From Gemmatimonadota bacterium (GTDB lineage Bacteria; GCA-2686955): 6,070 nucleotides of DNA. The DNA is taken from positions 1-6,070 of the forward strand of contig JALXCG010000409.1 of the NCBI GenBank assembly GCA_026991065.1. Reading direction: 5' to 3'. A model generated the notes under the pieces. That model made no database searches. It saw only the letters and a list, made by a program, of their open reading frames with translations, and was not told the DNA's origin. Numbering within the stretch: position 1 is the stretch's first letter; each line of letters starts with the position of its first letter. The translations under genes and the position numbers were made by a program. Shown here in pieces: positions 1 to 6,070 of this stretch.

Positions 1-739
1 CTCTCGCCCTGATCTCTTCCGTGTCATCGCCAAACTCCAGACTCTCCCGCGCGGCGTCGCCCGGGGTCAGATTCAGTTCCGGCAGCGTCGTTACCGGCCC
101 AGCTTCCGCTACTTCCGTGGGAGTCGCCACCGCACCGGCGTCGCCCCCGGGCGGTTCCACCGCCTGCCCCAGTTCCAGTTGCGCCGGATCCACCCCCTCG
201 AACGCCGCCAACACCCCCTCCAGCTCATCCAGTTGCGGAAGATCGCGAAGATCGCGGATGCCGAGCAGAATCAGCAGATCGCGCGTGGTCGCATAGAGCA
301 GCGGACGCCCCGGACCGGCGGCGCGCCCGGTCACCTTGATCAACTCCCGGTCGAGCAGGGTCCGCAGCGGCCCATCCACCGAGACACCGCGGATCGCCTC
401 GATCTCCGCCTTGGTCGTGGGCTGACGGTAAACCACAATCGCCAGGGTTTCCAGCGCCGCCTGGCTGAGTCGCGGCGTCCGCTTGCCGCGCAGCAAACGC
501 TCAACAAAGGGTGAGACCTCCCTGCGGGTGGCAAAGCGCCACCCTCCTCCCACCTCCTCCAGCACAATGCCGCGCCCCCCCGCGGCATAATCGCTCTCCA
601 GCGACTGCAGCAGCTCCCCCACTTCCTGGGCGCCCAACTCCGGCAGCAGCTCGACCAACCGGCGCAGCGAGAGCGGGGCATCAGCGGCAAAGATCAGGGC
701 TTCGATCACCGCCTTGAACTCCCGGCTATGCTCTCCCAT
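1..739 (-). CDS. scpB: Segregation and condensation protein B (ScpB), C-terminus beyond the window
   Basis: ScpB forms a dimer that binds the kleisin ScpA and, with it, the SMC ATPase in the cytoplasmic condensin that compacts and segregates the chromosome. The reading frame is open from ATG at 739 to the left edge: 246 codons and no stop. Two winged-helix domains are recognisable. The first is about residues 5-82, beginning with the typical FKAVIEALIFAA. The second is about 90-165, with LETLAIVVYRQPTTKAEIE (96-114), RGVSVDGPLRTLL (117-129) and the GRPLLYATT signature (144-152). The core ends near residue 170, as in the family. A further 76 or more residues rich in Glu, Pro, Ala and Thr follow, probably a disordered tail. 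The start overlaps the last 14 bases of scpA and has a purine-rich ribosome site (GGGGAGG, 743-749), so translational coupling is likely. Identification is secure; the true C-terminus is unseen. Confidence 0.95.
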   Translation of the reverse strand, partial: MGEHSREFKAVIEALIFAADAPLSLRRLVELLPELGAQEVGELLQSLESDYAAGGRGIVLEEVGGGWRFATRREVSPFVERLLRGKRTPRLSQAALETLAIVVYRQPTTKAEIEAIRGVSVDGPLRTLLDRELIKVTGRAAGPGRPLLYATTRDLLILLGIRDLRDLPQLDELEGVLAAFEGVDPAQLELGQAVEPPGGDAGAVATPTEVAEAGPVTTLPELNLTPGDAARESLEFGDDTEEIRAR

Positions 740-1466
740 CTCCCTCCCCTTTCCGTTGCAGATAGAGGTCCGCGAAAAGATCGGGCTGACGCACGCCGAT
801 CTCGCCCAGGCGAACCAGTTCCAGGATCGCCATGAACGTGACGATCACCTCGATGCGCGATTTGGCCTCCACCAATAGCTCCGACAAGCGCAGGCGCGGC
901 CGCCGGCCGATCCAGGCCCGGATCAACCGAACCCGATCCTCGATCCGCACCGGCTCCACCGCAATCCGAGGCCGCGCCGCCGCCCTCACCGAGGCCTGAT
1001 CGAGGACCCGCCGATAGGCGGAAATCAGTGCGAAAAGCCCGACCTCCAGTTCCGGTTCCGGCGCCTCCGGCAGCGCCGCGGCGCTGCCCCGCCCGCGGAT
1101 CCCGCGACGCTCTTCCCACAGCTTCCCCAGGTGTTCGGAAGCGGCCCGAAAGCGGCGGTATTCAACCAACTGGCGCACCAGTTCGGCGCGCGGGTCGGCG
1201 ATCTCGCCCTCTTCGTCGAGCACGGGGGTCGGCAGCAGCAACCGCGACTTGATCGCCATCAGAGTCGCCGCCATCAGAATGAACTCTCCCGCGATGTCCA
1301 GATCAAGAGCCTGCATCGCGTCGAGGAACTCCAGGTATTGATCGGTGATGCGGGCGATCGGGATGTCGTAGACATCCACTTCGGCACGCTGGATCAGAAA
1401 GAGCAGCAGGTCCAGCGGACCTTCAAAATGCTCCAGAGTCACGCGGTAGACGGGAGATGCGGGCAT
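726..1466 (-). CDS. scpA: Segregation and condensation protein A (ScpA), bacterial kleisin
   Basis: ScpA is the kleisin subunit that bridges the SMC heads and recruits ScpB in the bacterial condensin complex. The 246-residue product has the usual family length. The N-terminal domain shows the hallmark FEGPLDLLLFLI (14-25) and EFILMAATLMAIKSRLLLP (61-79), the helices that contact the SMC neck. A variable acidic and Arg-rich linker follows, with DPRAELVRQLVEYRRF at 91-106. The C-terminal winged helix, which binds the SMC cap, spans about 192-236 (LSELLVEAKSRIEVIVTFMA, then LELVRLGEIGV). The ATG at 1466 places FEGPLD at the normal distance from the N-terminus. No clear Shine-Dalgarno precedes it and no in-frame start lies in the 22-bp gap to the protease gene, so coupling to that gene is plausible. 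The TAG stop (726-728) falls inside scpB, a 14-base overlap. Identification is secure. Confidence 0.97.
   Translation of the reverse strand: MPASPVYRVTLEHFEGPLDLLLFLIQRAEVDVYDIPIARITDQYLEFLDAMQALDLDIAGEFILMAATLMAIKSRLLLPTPVLDEEGEIADPRAELVRQLVEYRRFRAASEHLGKLWEERRGIRGRGSAAALPEAPEPELEVGLFALISAYRRVLDQASVRAAARPRIAVEPVRIEDRVRLIRAWIGRRPRLRLSELLVEAKSRIEVIVTFMAILELVRLGEIGVRQPDLFADLYLQRKGEGDGRA
743..749 (-). promoter_or_regulatory. Ribosome binding site of scpB inside scpA
   Basis: On the minus strand GGGGAGG lies three bases before the ATG at 739, within the last codons of scpA. It supports 739 as the scpB start and suggests that ribosomes finishing scpA reinitiate on scpB. Confidence 0.6.
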
Positions 1467-1488
1467 GAATGAAAAGCAAGGTGGGAAA

Positions 1489-2124
1489 CTAGTAGATGCC
1501 GAGCGTGTTCAACATCCAGAAAAGCGGTTTCATCCACAAAGAGATGCCGCCGACGAAGATGAAGGCGAAGAGCAGGAAGAGGCCGTAGCGCTCCATCCGG
1601 GCGTAGCGGGCGGCCAGCGGCGGGGGGAGAAAATAGGCGAGCACGCGAGAGCCGTCGAGGGGTGGCAGCGGTAGCAGATTAAACCAGCCAAGGACCAGAT
1701 TGATCATGAAGCTGTAGCTCAGAACCCGGTAGACGGCACCGGTGAGCGTTGCCGGGTTGCCGCTGGCCCCCAGAGCGTCGAAGGTGTAAATGAGCAGCAG
1801 AGAAGCCACCGCGAGGGCCGCATTGGATGCCGGTCCGGCCAATCCGACGAGCGCACTGTCGCGCCGGAACTTCTTGAAATAGAGCGGATTGATCGGTACT
1901 GGCCGAGCCCCGCCGAAGACCACGCCGGAGTGGGAGAGGATCAGCATCAGCGGCAAGAGGATGGTCATAAAAGGGTCGATGTGGGGGAGCGGATTCAAGG
2001 TCAGGCGCCCGGCCCGGGCGGCAGTGGGATCCCCCAGCAGTAGGGCGACATAGCCATGCGCATTCTCATGGACAATCACCGAAAAAAGCAGTACGGGTAC
2101 AATGATGATGGCGTCGGCGAGCAT
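1489..2124 (-). CDS. Site-2 protease family (M50) intramembrane zinc metalloprotease
   Basis: This is a small polytopic membrane protein of the M50B/YwhC-like site-2 protease family, which cleaves peptide bonds within or near the membrane. Its substrate is unknown. Numbering from the ATG at 2124 (211 residues), the zinc motif HENAH is at 19-23 and the GPASN motif at 97-101. The second metal-ligand motif NLLPLPPLDG is at 149-158, with Asp157 as the expected third ligand. Hydrophobic segments lie near 2-18, 55-67, 97-115, 135-152 and 183-200. RLTLNPLPHIDP (40-51) and ARPVPINP (73-80) are also typical of the subfamily. There are no PDZ or CBS domains, so this is a minimal member. A TTG seven codons upstream (2145) is possible, but the ATG has GAGG four bases before it and is preferred. 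The gene sits 22 bp ahead of scpA. In many bacteria such a gene precedes scpAB, often with trpS between; trpS is absent here. All catalytic residues are present. Confidence 0.9.
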   Translation of the reverse strand: MLADAIIIVPVLLFSVIVHENAHGYVALLLGDPTAARAGRLTLNPLPHIDPFMTILLPLMLILSHSGVVFGGARPVPINPLYFKKFRRDSALVGLAGPASNAALAVASLLLIYTFDALGASGNPATLTGAVYRVLSYSFMINLVLGWFNLLPLPPLDGSRVLAYFLPPPLAARYARMERYGLFLLFAFIFVGGISLWMKPLFWMLNTLGIY

Positions 2125-2128
2125 GAAT

Positions 2129-2132
2129 CCTC
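2129..2132 (-). promoter_or_regulatory. Ribosome binding site deciding the M50 protease start
   Basis: GAGG on the minus strand sits four bases before the ATG at 2124. It favours that ATG over the upstream in-frame TTG at 2145, which has no comparable site. Confidence 0.55.
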
Positions 2133-2165
2133 GTTGGTGCGGCAAGAAGATGGGGTGCGGAATCG

Positions 2166-2178
2166 GGCTTCGTAAGCC
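2166..2178. repeat. Palindrome GGCTT-CGT-AAGCC, copy 1 of an operator-like pair
   Basis: This is a perfect 5-bp inverted repeat around a three-base centre. It lies about 40 bp upstream of the protease start. Together with the copy at 2244-2256 it defines the shared pattern GGCTTnnnAAGCC. It could be a repressor or activator half-pair, or a small hairpin in the protease leader. No regulator family can be named from it. Confidence 0.4.
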
Positions 2179-2243
2179 GCGGCAGTCCAGGGGAACACTC
2201 TACCAGCTTCCTCCGCGGATGTAGTGTCCAGAATCCTCCACCC

Positions 2244-2256
2244 GGCTTTGCAAGCC
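2244..2256. repeat. Palindrome GGCTT-TGC-AAGCC, copy 2 of an operator-like pair
   Basis: This has the same arms as the palindrome at 2166-2178, centred 78 bp away. Read on the opposite strand, its flanks also match: CGGGCTTnnnAAGCCG agrees with copy 1 at every fixed base. The repeated arms with a differing centre are what a dimeric DNA-binding protein's sites would look like, but the function is inferred only. Confidence 0.4.
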
Positions 2257-2287
2257 CGCTCCAGCGCATCGGTTCTGGCTCTCCTCG

Positions 2288-2336
2288 CCCTGCGGCAAAA
2301 GCCGGCGACCTAGGCGTATCTCAATGCGCCGCAGGG
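2288..2336. repeat. 9-bp inverted repeat CCCTGCGGC / GCCGCAGGG with 31-bp spacer
   Basis: The left arm is 2288-2296 and the right arm 2328-2336, a perfect 9-bp match. The spacer contains the palindrome CCTAGG (2309-2314). The left arm is part of CCTGCGGCAA, which recurs as a direct repeat at 2407-2416. No U-tract follows either arm, so it is not a standard terminator. The function is unknown. Confidence 0.35.
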
Positions 2337-2406
2337 AGTCAGGCCCGCAGCCAATAACTCGGATGAGGCCCTGATGGTGGATCGAAGAGCGTTGGCTTTT
2401 GTTGGA

Positions 2407-2426
2407 CCTGCGGCAATGGCCGCGGG
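2407..2426 (+). repeat. Stable 8-bp hairpin upstream of pgi
   Basis: CCTGCGGC (2407-2414) pairs with GCCGCGGG (2419-2426) across the four-base loop AATG. Seven pairs are Watson-Crick and one is a G-U wobble. It begins 104 bp before the first possible pgi start and would lie in its leader RNA if transcription starts upstream. There is no following T-run, so it does not look like an intrinsic terminator. An operator or leader structure is possible. Confidence 0.35.
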
Positions 2427-2510
2427 TAGGATTCCGGCTTTCAGTGTTTCATTTCATTCGACCCGCACCTCTCTTCAGGATTCGTCGCGTGACGACAGAA
2501 CCGGCGGGAG

Positions 2511-4241
2511 ATGCGGGTTGCGGTCCCCGAGTCGAAGGTGAGCCCCTTGTCAGACTCACTCCAGCCCATGCCCCTGCAGGCAGCAATCGAAGATCGGTTG
2601 CAAGCCCTGCTCACAGAGCGCTTCATCGAGCGTCTCGGCGCCCGCGACGGCAGCCTCTGGCCCCACGCATCTTCCGCCGACGGCAACGCCCCCACAACTG
2701 CCCGCGATCTGGGGTGGCTGCGCGCGGCGCGACCGATGCGCGCCCAGCTTCCGTCGCTGCGCGCTTTCGTCGCCGAAATCCGCGCCGCTGGAATCGACCG
2801 CGTCGTGGTCCTGGCCGAGGGCGGCCCGGCGCTCTACCCGCAACTCCTCCAGGAGATCTTCCCGTCGGTTCCCGGTTACCCGCGCTTCCAGGTTCTGGAT
2901 TGCACCTCCCCGGCCGCGGTCCGCGCGGTCGGCGATGATCTCGACCAGACGCTCTTCCTGGTTGCCTCGAAATCGGGTGAGACCATCGGCCTGCGCTCCT
3001 TCTACCGCCACTTCTCCGCACGCCTGGCCGATGGGCGCCACTTTTTCGCCATCACCGACCCGGGTTCCCCGCTGCAGAAGCTGGCTCAGGAGGCCGGCTT
3101 CCGGCGCGCTTTCCTCAATCCGCCGGATCTCCGCGGCAGCTACTCCGCGCTGACTCTTTTCGGCCTCCTGCCGGCACTGCTCAGCGGCATCGAAGTGGAG
3201 CCGCTCCTCGATGCGGCCACCACCATGGCTGAGGCCTGCGCGCGCTCCGAGAAGAGCAATCCCGGGCTTCAACTGGGAACCTTTCTCGCCGTCGCGGCGC
3301 TCCAGGGACGCAACAAACTCCACCTGATCAGCGATCCGCGGATCGCTCCCTTCACCCGCTGGATCGAGCAACTGCTCACCGAGAGCCTCGGCAAGAATGG
3401 CAAGGGCCTCGTCCCCCTGCCGCTAGAGACGGAGGACACCGCGCTGCTCACCGGTGACGATCACCTGATCGTGAAGCTGCGCCTCGCCACCCCCGCCGCT
3501 GCCGAATTCACGGCCGAGGGGCTCGGTGGCCACCCCACGTTCACCCTCACCATTCCGGATCTGCCGGCCCTGGGCGGCGAGTTTCTGCGCTGGGAGACCG
3601 CGGCGGTCACGGCGGCGGCAATCCTCGGGGTCGATCCTTTTTCCCGCCCCGAAATCGCCGCCGGGCGGCACCATGTCGAGGCGCTGTTGCTGGCCGCGCG
3701 CACGGGTGCTGAGCGCGACCTCCCCGCCGCGGTGGCCGAGGCCGCCGGTCTGCGTCTCTACGCCGATCCCGGAATCCCCACCGCGACCGGCATCGAGGAT
3801 TGCCTGGTCCAGCACCTGCGGCGCGTGGCCGCAACCGACTATCTAGCGCTGGTCGCCTACTGCTACCCCACGCCCGAGTTGGTCGCCGCATTCGACGAGT
3901 TGCGCCTGCTTCTGCAGACCCGCCTGCAGCGTCCCGCAACGCTTGCATTCGGCCCCCGATCGCTGCACAGCACCGGGCAGTTGCACCTCGGGGGCATCGA
4001 CCAGGGGCTCTTTTTCCACTTCACGGCGGTCGACGATGATGACCTGCCGATTCCCGGCGAAGCGATCGGCTTTGCAGCCCTGAAAGAAGCTCAGTCTCTG
4101 GGCGCATTTCGCTCTCTGATCCAACGCCGGCGGCGGGTTCTCCGCTGCCAATTCATCGCCGACCCGCTCAGCGAACTTGAACGGCTGAGGGCGATCATCC
4201 GCGGCTTTACTCCCGCCTCTTCCCCACCCCACACTCCTTGA
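2511..4241 (+). CDS. Glucose-6-phosphate isomerase-like protein, the Pgi half of the Tal-Pgi type, standing alone
   Basis: Pgi interconverts glucose 6-phosphate and fructose 6-phosphate in the cytoplasm. The 576 residues resemble the C-terminal Pgi half of bifunctional transaldolase/Pgi proteins, with no transaldolase part. Two SIS-type sugar-binding regions are present. Family landmarks are [13 protein letters not shown] (38-50), SKSGETI (153-159), [16 protein letters not shown] (284-299), FLRWETA (358-364) and [10 protein letters not shown] (486-495). Gln287 and Glu291 match the conserved Gln and the catalytic base Glu. Other loops deviate. AEGGPAL (102-108) stands where GMGGSSL is usual. 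RGSYS (208-212) replaces GGRYS, putting Ser210 at the catalytic Arg position. Leu493 stands where GQLHKGG has Lys. Activity is therefore uncertain, and no symbol is given. The start is also uncertain: ATG 2511 has GGGAG abutting it, while TTG 2547 has AAGGTGAG at good spacing. Conserved sequence begins near residue 22, so either fits. tkt follows after 85 bp, probably in the same operon. Confidence 0.85.
   Translation: MRVAVPESKVSPLSDSLQPMPLQAAIEDRLQALLTERFIERLGARDGSLWPHASSADGNAPTTARDLGWLRAARPMRAQLPSLRAFVAEIRAAGIDRVVVLAEGGPALYPQLLQEIFPSVPGYPRFQVLDCTSPAAVRAVGDDLDQTLFLVASKSGETIGLRSFYRHFSARLADGRHFFAITDPGSPLQKLAQEAGFRRAFLNPPDLRGSYSALTLFGLLPALLSGIEVEPLLDAATTMAEACARSEKSNPGLQLGTFLAVAALQGRNKLHLISDPRIAPFTRWIEQLLTESLGKNGKGLVPLPLETEDTALLTGDDHLIVKLRLATPAAAEFTAEGLGGHPTFTLTIPDLPALGGEFLRWETAAVTAAAILGVDPFSRPEIAAGRHHVEALLLAARTGAERDLPAAVAEAAGLRLYADPGIPTATGIEDCLVQHLRRVAATDYLALVAYCYPTPELVAAFDELRLLLQTRLQRPATLAFGPRSLHSTGQLHLGGIDQGLFFHFTAVDDDDLPIPGEAIGFAALKEAQSLGAFRSLIQRRRRVLRCQFIADPLSELERLRAIIRGFTPASSPPHTP
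2535..2542 (+). promoter_or_regulatory. Possible ribosome binding site for an internal TTG start of the Pgi-like gene
   Basis: AAGGTGAG ends four bases before an in-frame TTG at 2547. Its GGTGA part complements the 3' end of 16S rRNA. This site is better placed than the GGGAG that directly abuts the ATG at 2511, so translation may begin at 2547 and give a 564-residue protein. Confidence 0.35.
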
Positions 4242-4326
4242 CCAATTCCAGGATCACGCTCTCCACAGCGCCGCTCGGAAGGGCCGTGGTCTCACTCTTC
4301 TAGACCCAATTCTGGAGAACGCCACC
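4242..4326 (+). other. Short gap between the Pgi-like gene and tkt
   Basis: These 85 bases hold no hairpin with a T-run and no clear promoter, which is compatible with co-transcription of the two genes. CCAATTCCAG (4242-4251) and CCAATTCTGG (4306-4315) are near-identical 10-mers differing at two bases, but too short to call a functional repeat. Confidence 0.45.
4314..4317 (+). promoter_or_regulatory. Ribosome binding site of tkt
   Basis: GGAG lies nine bases before the ATG at 4327 and supports that start. No other usual start codon in the frame has such a site. Confidence 0.6.
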
Positions 4327-6070
4327 ATGGGCGCCAGCCGCGATCAACTCTGCATCAACACCATCCGCACCCTCGCCATCGACGCGATTCAGCAGGCCAA
4401 CTCCGGCCATCCGGGGCTGCCGATGGGTGCCGCCCCCATGGCGTATGTGCTCTGGCGCCACCACCTTCGGCACCAGCCGGAGAACCCCGGGTGGCCCAAC
4501 CGCGACCGCTTCATCCTCTCTCCCGGCCACGGCAGCATGCTGCTCTATGCCCTGCTCCACCTCAGCGGCTACGACCTCTCCCTGGATGACCTGCGCGCCT
4601 TCCGCCAGTGGGGCAGCCGAACTCCGGGGCATCCTGAATTCGGCCACACGGCTGGGGTGGAAACCACCACCGGCCCCCTCGGCCAGGGCGCCGGCAACGC
4701 CGTCGGCATGGCAATCGCCGAGCGGTTGCTGGCCCACCGTTTCAACCGCCCGGGGCAAACAATCGTCGACCACTGCACCTACGCCCTGGTCTCCGACGGT
4801 GATCTCATGGAAGGCGTTGCGGCGGAAGCCGCTTCCCTGGCCGGGCATCTGCGGCTCGGGAAACTGGTCTACCTCTACGATGACAACGGCATCACCATCG
4901 ATGGCGACACCTCCGTCGCGTTCTCCGGCGAAGACGTGGGGCAACGCTTCGCCGCTTACGGCTGGCAGGTGCAAACCGTCGAAGATGGTGATCACGACCT
5001 GGAGGGGATCGACGCGGCGCTCACCGCGGCGCGCCAAGAGACGACGCGCCCCTCCATCATCATTGTCAAGACCACCATCGGCTTCGGCTCCCCCAATCGC
5101 GCCGGTACCTCGGGAATCCACGGTTCGCCTCTGGGCGCCGAAGAGATCGCCCGCACCAAGACCGCCCTCGGCTGGGATCCGGGCGCCCAGTTCCTGGTAC
5201 CGGACGAGGTTCGCGCGGAGTTCCGGCAGGCCGCGCGGGCAGGAGCGGAGCGGGCCGCTGCGTGGCAGAATCTCTTCGACGCCTGGTCGCAAGCCCATCC
5301 GGAGCTGCGCCGGGAGTGGGACTGCGCCATGGCCGGCGGTCTGGCCGAGGGTTGGTCGGAGGCGCTGGACGCTCTCGAGCACCCGGCCCCCGTGGCCACG
5401 CGCAAAGCTTCGGAGCGGGCGCTCAACGCCGCCGCCAAGGGGGTCCCCAGCCTCTGCGGTGGCTCCGCCGATCTCGCCGCGTCGGTATTGACGCGAATCA
5501 AGGATGGTGGCGACTTCAACGCCGCCGATGGCTCCGGGCGCAACCTCCATTTCGGAATCCGCGAGCACGCCATGGGCGCAATCGCCAACGGCATGGCCTA
5601 CCACGGCGGTGTCCGCCCCTATGTGGGCACCTTCTTCGTGTTCTCCGACTACATGCGTCCGGCAGTGCGCTTGGCCGCCATGTGTCATCTGCCGGTGATC
5701 TACGTCTGGAGCCATGATTCGATCGGCGTCGGTGAGGATGGTCCCACCCACCAACCGGTGGAGCAACTCGCGTCGCTGCGAGCCATTCCCGGCCTCAGAG
5801 TGATCCGCCCGGCCGATGCAGTGGAAACCACCGGCGCCTGGAAAGCCGCTCTGGAGCACACCGGCGGCCCCACCGCCCTGGTGCTGACCCGCCAGCAGCT
5901 ACCGATCCTCGATGGCTCCCGGGTCGATGCGGTGGCCCGCGGCGCCTACATCCTCAGCGAACCGCCCACGGCCGCTCGCGCCATCCTGATCGCCACCGGC
6001 TCAGAGGTCTCCCTGGCCACTGCCGCCGCCGCCGCTCTCGCCGACTCCGGGATTCCGGTACGCGTGGTCT
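4327..6070 (+). CDS. tkt: Transketolase, C-terminus beyond the window
   Basis: This is a thiamine-diphosphate enzyme that moves two-carbon ketol units between sugar phosphates in the non-oxidative pentose phosphate pathway or Calvin cycle. The frame is open from ATG 4327 to the right edge (581 codons). Bacterial transketolases have about 660-670 residues, so most of the C-terminal domain is cut off by the window. The PP domain (about 1-330) has SGHPG (26-30), SPGHGS (65-70), GHPEFGHT (101-108) and the cofactor signature SDGD (156-159) with NGITIDG starting at Asn187. The Pyr domain (about 355-525) has TRKAS (358-362), GGSADL (378-383), [11 protein letters not shown] with the catalytic Glu at 413, and GEDGPTHQP (469-477). 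By motif, His28, His68, His102, His265, Arg359, Ser380, His463, Asp471, His475 and Arg522 match the substrate and cofactor residues of E. coli TktA. The enzyme should be active. Its pairing with a Pgi-like gene, both acting around fructose 6-phosphate, supports a sugar-phosphate operon. Confidence 0.97.
   Translation, partial: MGASRDQLCINTIRTLAIDAIQQANSGHPGLPMGAAPMAYVLWRHHLRHQPENPGWPNRDRFILSPGHGSMLLYALLHLSGYDLSLDDLRAFRQWGSRTPGHPEFGHTAGVETTTGPLGQGAGNAVGMAIAERLLAHRFNRPGQTIVDHCTYALVSDGDLMEGVAAEAASLAGHLRLGKLVYLYDDNGITIDGDTSVAFSGEDVGQRFAAYGWQVQTVEDGDHDLEGIDAALTAARQETTRPSIIIVKTTIGFGSPNRAGTSGIHGSPLGAEEIARTKTALGWDPGAQFLVPDEVRAEFRQAARAGAERAAAWQNLFDAWSQAHPELRREWDCAMAGGLAEGWSEALDALEHPAPVATRKASERALNAAAKGVPSLCGGSADLAASVLTRIKDGGDFNAADGSGRNLHFGIREHAMGAIANGMAYHGGVRPYVGTFFVFSDYMRPAVRLAAMCHLPVIYVWSHDSIGVGEDGPTHQPVEQLASLRAIPGLRVIRPADAVETTGAWKAALEHTGGPTALVLTRQQLPILDGSRVDAVARGAYILSEPPTAARAILIATGSEVSLATAAAAALADSGIPVRVV

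Larger units (their letters stand above)
2125..2510. other. Divergent intergenic region between the protease-scpAB and pgi-tkt blocks
   Basis: This stretch contains no open frame with a recognisable product. The pgi frame is closed by a stop at 2490, so no remnant of an upstream transaldolase domain is fused there. Promoters for both blocks should lie here, but I could not find a convincing -35/-10 pair on either strand. TTGGAC (2402-2407) followed by TAGGAT (2427-2432) has a 19-bp spacer and is only a weak candidate for pgi. The region does contain several inverted repeats, listed separately. The 8-mer CCGGCTTT occurs at 2242 and 2434 on the plus strand and at 2298-2305 on the minus strand. 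Confidence 0.6.

Noticed and set aside
2066-2269. A 67-codon minus-strand frame upstream of the protease as a possible small gene
   Set aside because: It overlaps the start of the protease gene out of frame and has no recognisable motif or supporting ribosome site.
2402-2432. TTGGAC / TAGGAT as a sigma-70 promoter for the Pgi-like gene
   Set aside because: The spacer is 19 bp, the -10 match is weak, and the hairpin at 2407-2426 fills the spacer. It is too weak to list as a promoter.
2399-2938. A plus-strand frame starting in the intergenic region and running into the Pgi-like gene
   Set aside because: Its Arg/Pro-rich sequence shows no transaldolase or other family motif. Most of its length overlaps the Pgi-like gene in another frame.
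2556-3371. A 271-codon minus-strand frame opposite the Pgi-like gene
   Set aside because: It is antisense to a recognisable Pgi-like protein, has no domain resemblance, and reflects the GC-rich codon pattern of the plus strand.
4242-4326. A possible intrinsic terminator between the Pgi-like gene and tkt
   Set aside because: No stable GC stem followed by a T-run is present. The small CCAG/CTGG complementarity is too short.
4427-5491. A 354-codon plus-strand frame inside tkt
   Set aside because: It is an out-of-phase shadow of tkt, rich in Pro, Ser, Arg and Ala, with no family resemblance.
4300-5859. A 519-codon open frame on the minus strand opposite tkt
   Set aside because: It lies fully antisense to a clear transketolase with all its motifs. 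Its product is Gly/Ala/Val/Glu-rich with no recognisable domain. Long antisense frames of this kind are expected in GC-rich coding DNA.

Overview
This is a chromosomal segment from a high-GC bacterium (roughly two-thirds G+C by eye, with strong G/C at third codon positions). It carries five protein genes in two divergent blocks. No RNA gene, mobile element, CRISPR array or phage gene is visible. The lineage cannot be fixed from the sequence. The SMC-ScpAB genes, a YwhC-like M50 protease and a Pgi of the Tal-Pgi type would suit several GC-rich groups, such as Acidobacteriota or deltaproteobacteria-like lineages, but this is only an impression.

Left block, minus strand (1-2124). Reading in the direction of transcription, the order is a site-2-protease-family membrane metalloprotease (M50), then scpA, then scpB, which runs off the left edge. 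The protease stop and the scpA start are 22 bp apart, and scpA and scpB overlap by 14 bp, so this looks like one operon. ScpA (kleisin) and ScpB form the non-SMC part of the bacterial SMC condensin used in chromosome compaction and segregation. The protease is a frequent genomic neighbour of scpAB, but no shared biochemical role is established.

Centre (2125-2510). A 386-bp divergent intergenic region lies between the two blocks. I see no credible gene in it. It does hold two related operator-like palindromes (GGCTTnnnAAGCC), a 9-bp inverted repeat with a 31-bp spacer, and a compact 8-bp hairpin upstream of the right block.

Right block, plus strand (2511-6070). A glucose-6-phosphate isomerase-like gene is followed after 85 bp by a transketolase that runs off the right edge. 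Together they suggest a sugar-phosphate (non-oxidative pentose phosphate or Calvin-type) cluster. The isomerase matches the C-terminal half of the bifunctional transaldolase/Pgi fusion but has no transaldolase part. It also differs from the family consensus at several active-site loops, including the position expected to hold the catalytic arginine. That is the most interesting observation here. The rest is ordinary housekeeping DNA, and I see no evidence of a novel multi-gene system.
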